Origin: Chitinophagaceae bacterium
Lineage (GTDB): Bacteria; Bacteroidota; Bacteroidia; Chitinophagales; Chitinophagaceae
Direction of reading: 5' to 3'
Assembly (NCBI GenBank): GCA_025351145.1
Contig: JANXWM010000039.1
Location: 1-7,241, forward strand
DNA: 7,241 nucleotides
The translations under genes and the position numbers were made by a program. Under the pieces are notes generated by a model, which saw only the letters and a program-made list of their open reading frames with translations, had not been told where the DNA came from and did not search any database. Every line of letters starts with the position of its first letter. Position 1 is the stretch's first letter. Below, piece after piece: positions 6,019-7,241 of this stretch.

Positions 6019-6041
6019 AGCAGCAATTCTATTGAGCTTTC
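6018..6041 (-). repeat. Truncated copy of the dispersed repeat, joined to copy 4
   Basis: On the - strand GAAAGCTCAATAGAATTGCT followed by GCTG matches the middle of copy 1 (GAAAGCTTCATAGAATTACT, ACTG). The conserved core before it and the CCCGG end after it are missing; copy 4 begins exactly where that end should be. Confidence 0.5.
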
Positions 6042-6082
6042 AACAGCCCTTAACAAAGCAACCTTCGTGTAACTATTAAATG

Positions 6083-6135
6083 ATAAAAATAAGACAGGGC
6101 TTTTACAGTTTTATCTTTTACCGTAAAAGCCCTGT
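6083..6135 (-). terminator. Strong hairpin terminator for the T9SS cargo gene
   Basis: ACAGGGCTTTTAC (6094-6106) and GTAAAAGCCCTGT (6123-6135) form a perfect 13-bp stem with a 16-base loop. Read on the - strand it begins 14 bases after the stop at 6150 and is followed by CTTATTTTTATC, a T-rich tail. The + side lacks a T-run, so it serves mainly the - strand gene. Confidence 0.75.
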
Positions 6136-6149
6136 TTAAATTAACGCGA

Positions 6150-7241
6150 TTATTCTACAATTAATTTCTGTGTTTGTATGCTGCTGTTTGTAATAATGTT
6201 TACCATGTACATACCTTTTGATAAAGCAGATATATTTATTTTCTGCTCCCCGTTATTTTGAAGCTTTTGTTTAATAAGCAGTTTACCTGTTAGCGACGAA
6301 ATGGTAATGGTTGCATTTGTAAGATCAATGCTGCCATCGGGTATAACTGTAAAGTAATTTCGTGCAGGGTTTGGAAGCATGGTGAACTGAGCAGTGCCCG
6401 CTGCAATTGAAACAACCACAATATTGCTCAGCGTTATTTTACCATCTTTATCTTCCTGCTGCAGACGATAATAAACTTTGTTTGTTTTAAGCTGCGAAAT
6501 ATCATCAGCAAAACCATAGCTTGATTGTAAACTGCTGCCTGCTGCATTTACTTTGCCAATAGTTGTAAAATTTACCGCATTGGTACTGCGCTGTATGCTA
6601 AAGTGCGATGTGTTTATTTCGTTAGCCGTTTTCCAGCTAAGCTGTATTTTGTTGTTTTGTTTTACAGCGTTAAAGTTGAGGAAGGTAAGCGGCAGTAAGC
6701 AATTGGTTGTGTAGGTGTAGGTTGAACGCTCATAGTCTACCCATGCAGTGCCGTTCCAGTTTTGGGTAACCACGGTGCTTGGGGTGCCGTCGCCATTGTA
6801 ACTGTAATTATTCTTTTTATAATTCTTCCATGAGGATGAACCAATGTCCCAGGTTTGTTCTAAGGAACTTGTTGCTACACCGTTGCCATTATAAGTGTAA
6901 GTGGTAGAATCGGAATTAATCCAGTTATTGCCTGAAGCTGTTTCGGTTTTTGTTGTAAGTGTTTTTTGAGGATTATTATTGTAATACGTTATAGATGTTC
7001 TGTTTGCATTTTTCCACTTTGGCGGAAAAATATTCCATGTTTGAGTGGTTATTAAATTAGGAGAACCATCAACATTATTTACATAAATGTTCTTACTCGC
7101 AGGAAAATTAGCAATAACAAGGGCTGTAGAATCCTGGATAAGATAATGATTAGCATCGTAGGTATAGGTGGTAAAAGTTGTCGCATTCCATGCGTTCTGA
7201 AGCCATGCATCAGATGCAGTTGTAGCCACTTTACCAAAACC
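6150..7241 (-). CDS. T9SS type A sorting domain surface protein with tandem YTYN/W repeats (N-terminus outside window)
   Basis: The frame is open to the window edge (GFGK precedes the GTG at 7229), so this is the C-terminal 363 residues of a longer protein; the GTG is not a real start. Numbering from that GTG, residues about 21-177 are tandem repeats of about 30 residues built on Y-x-Y-N-x-(D/N)-G ... Q-x-W ... W-x-N. Residues about 178-275 are a fibronectin type III-like domain typical of T9SS cargo (LLPLTFLNF, then IQLSWKTANEINTSHFSIQR and KVYYRLQQEDKDGKITLSNI). Residues about 281-359 are the sorting domain: FTMLPNPARNYFTV, then SLTGKLLIKQKL, then ALSKGMYMVNI and the final QKLIVE. The protein is therefore expected to cross the outer membrane by type IX secretion and be released or anchored at the surface after removal of the sorting domain. 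Substrate or partner is unknown; the repeats suggest a structural or binding role rather than catalysis. Confidence 0.9.
   Translation of the reverse strand, partial: GFGKVATTASDAWLQNAWNATTFTTYTYDANHYLIQDSTALVIANFPASKNIYVNNVDGSPNLITTQTWNIFPPKWKNANRTSITYYNNNPQKTLTTKTETASGNNWINSDSTTYTYNGNGVATSSLEQTWDIGSSSWKNYKKNNYSYNGDGTPSTVVTQNWNGTAWVDYERSTYTYTTNCLLPLTFLNFNAVKQNNKIQLSWKTANEINTSHFSIQRSTNAVNFTTIGKVNAAGSSLQSSYGFADDISQLKTNKVYYRLQQEDKDGKITLSNIVVVSIAAGTAQFTMLPNPARNYFTVIPDGSIDLTNATITISSLTGKLLIKQKLQNNGEQKINISALSKGMYMVNIITNSSIQTQKLIVE
6699..7169 (-). repeat. Tandem ~93-bp coding repeats (about 30-residue units)
   Basis: Within the T9SS cargo gene the protein units start at residues 22, 48, 80, 111, 142 and 171 (from GTG 7229). 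The clearest two are YTYNGNGVATSSLEQTWDIG (111-130) and YSYNGDGTPSTVVTQNWNG (142-160), each followed by W-x-(N/D)-Y. The first and last units are divergent or partial. The pattern resembles YD/RHS-type beta repeats, but the family is not certain. Confidence 0.65.

Noticed and set aside
5859..6056. A 65-codon - strand reading frame
   Set aside because: It is a translation of the dispersed repeat (ESSIELLL string, also seen in the false frame at 2615) and crosses a terminator.

Overview
The window looks like chromosomal DNA from a Bacteroidota bacterium, most likely the Chitinophagaceae or a close relative. Three things point there: a C-terminal type IX secretion (T9SS) sorting domain with the usual 'LPLTFLNF...' fibronectin-like linker; a DUF4129 / DUF4350 / MoxR / DUF58 gene order common in that phylum; and AT-rich start regions without clear Shine-Dalgarno sequences. 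The family is inferred from protein style and could not be tested by search.

Left part (1-4210, + strand): the end of a DUF4129 membrane protein, a DUF4350 membrane protein (overlapping it by 4 bases through GTGA), a MoxR-type AAA+ ATPase 5 bases further on, and a DUF58 membrane protein. These four form a MoxR-DUF58 locus. The ATPase is thought to remodel or activate partner proteins carrying von Willebrand A-like folds at the membrane. The operon is interrupted between the ATPase and the DUF58 gene by 291 bases of non-coding DNA. That gap holds short tandem repeats and a nested palindromic repeat element of about 230 bases, which ends only about 18 bases before the DUF58 start codon.

Middle part (4211-5420): a convergent gene on the - strand for a secreted, probably outer-membrane beta-barrel protein (DUF2490-like), then a 424-base divergent intergenic region. 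That region has another copy of the dispersed repeat and some short direct repeats.

Right part (5421-7241): a small secreted protein of unknown function whose reading frame is broken near its end by what looks like the loss of one A in an A-run; an intrinsic terminator; a third site of the dispersed repeat (one full copy plus one truncated copy); a strong 13-bp hairpin; and the C-terminal 363 residues of a T9SS-exported surface protein with tandem repeats of about 30 residues, read from the - strand and running off the window.

The most notable signal outside the genes is a dispersed repeat of about 50 bases with the core ACAAGAGTGCGACGCAA. It occurs four times, plus one truncated copy, in three different intergenic gaps and in both orientations. 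No CRISPR array, tRNA, rRNA or transposase gene was seen.
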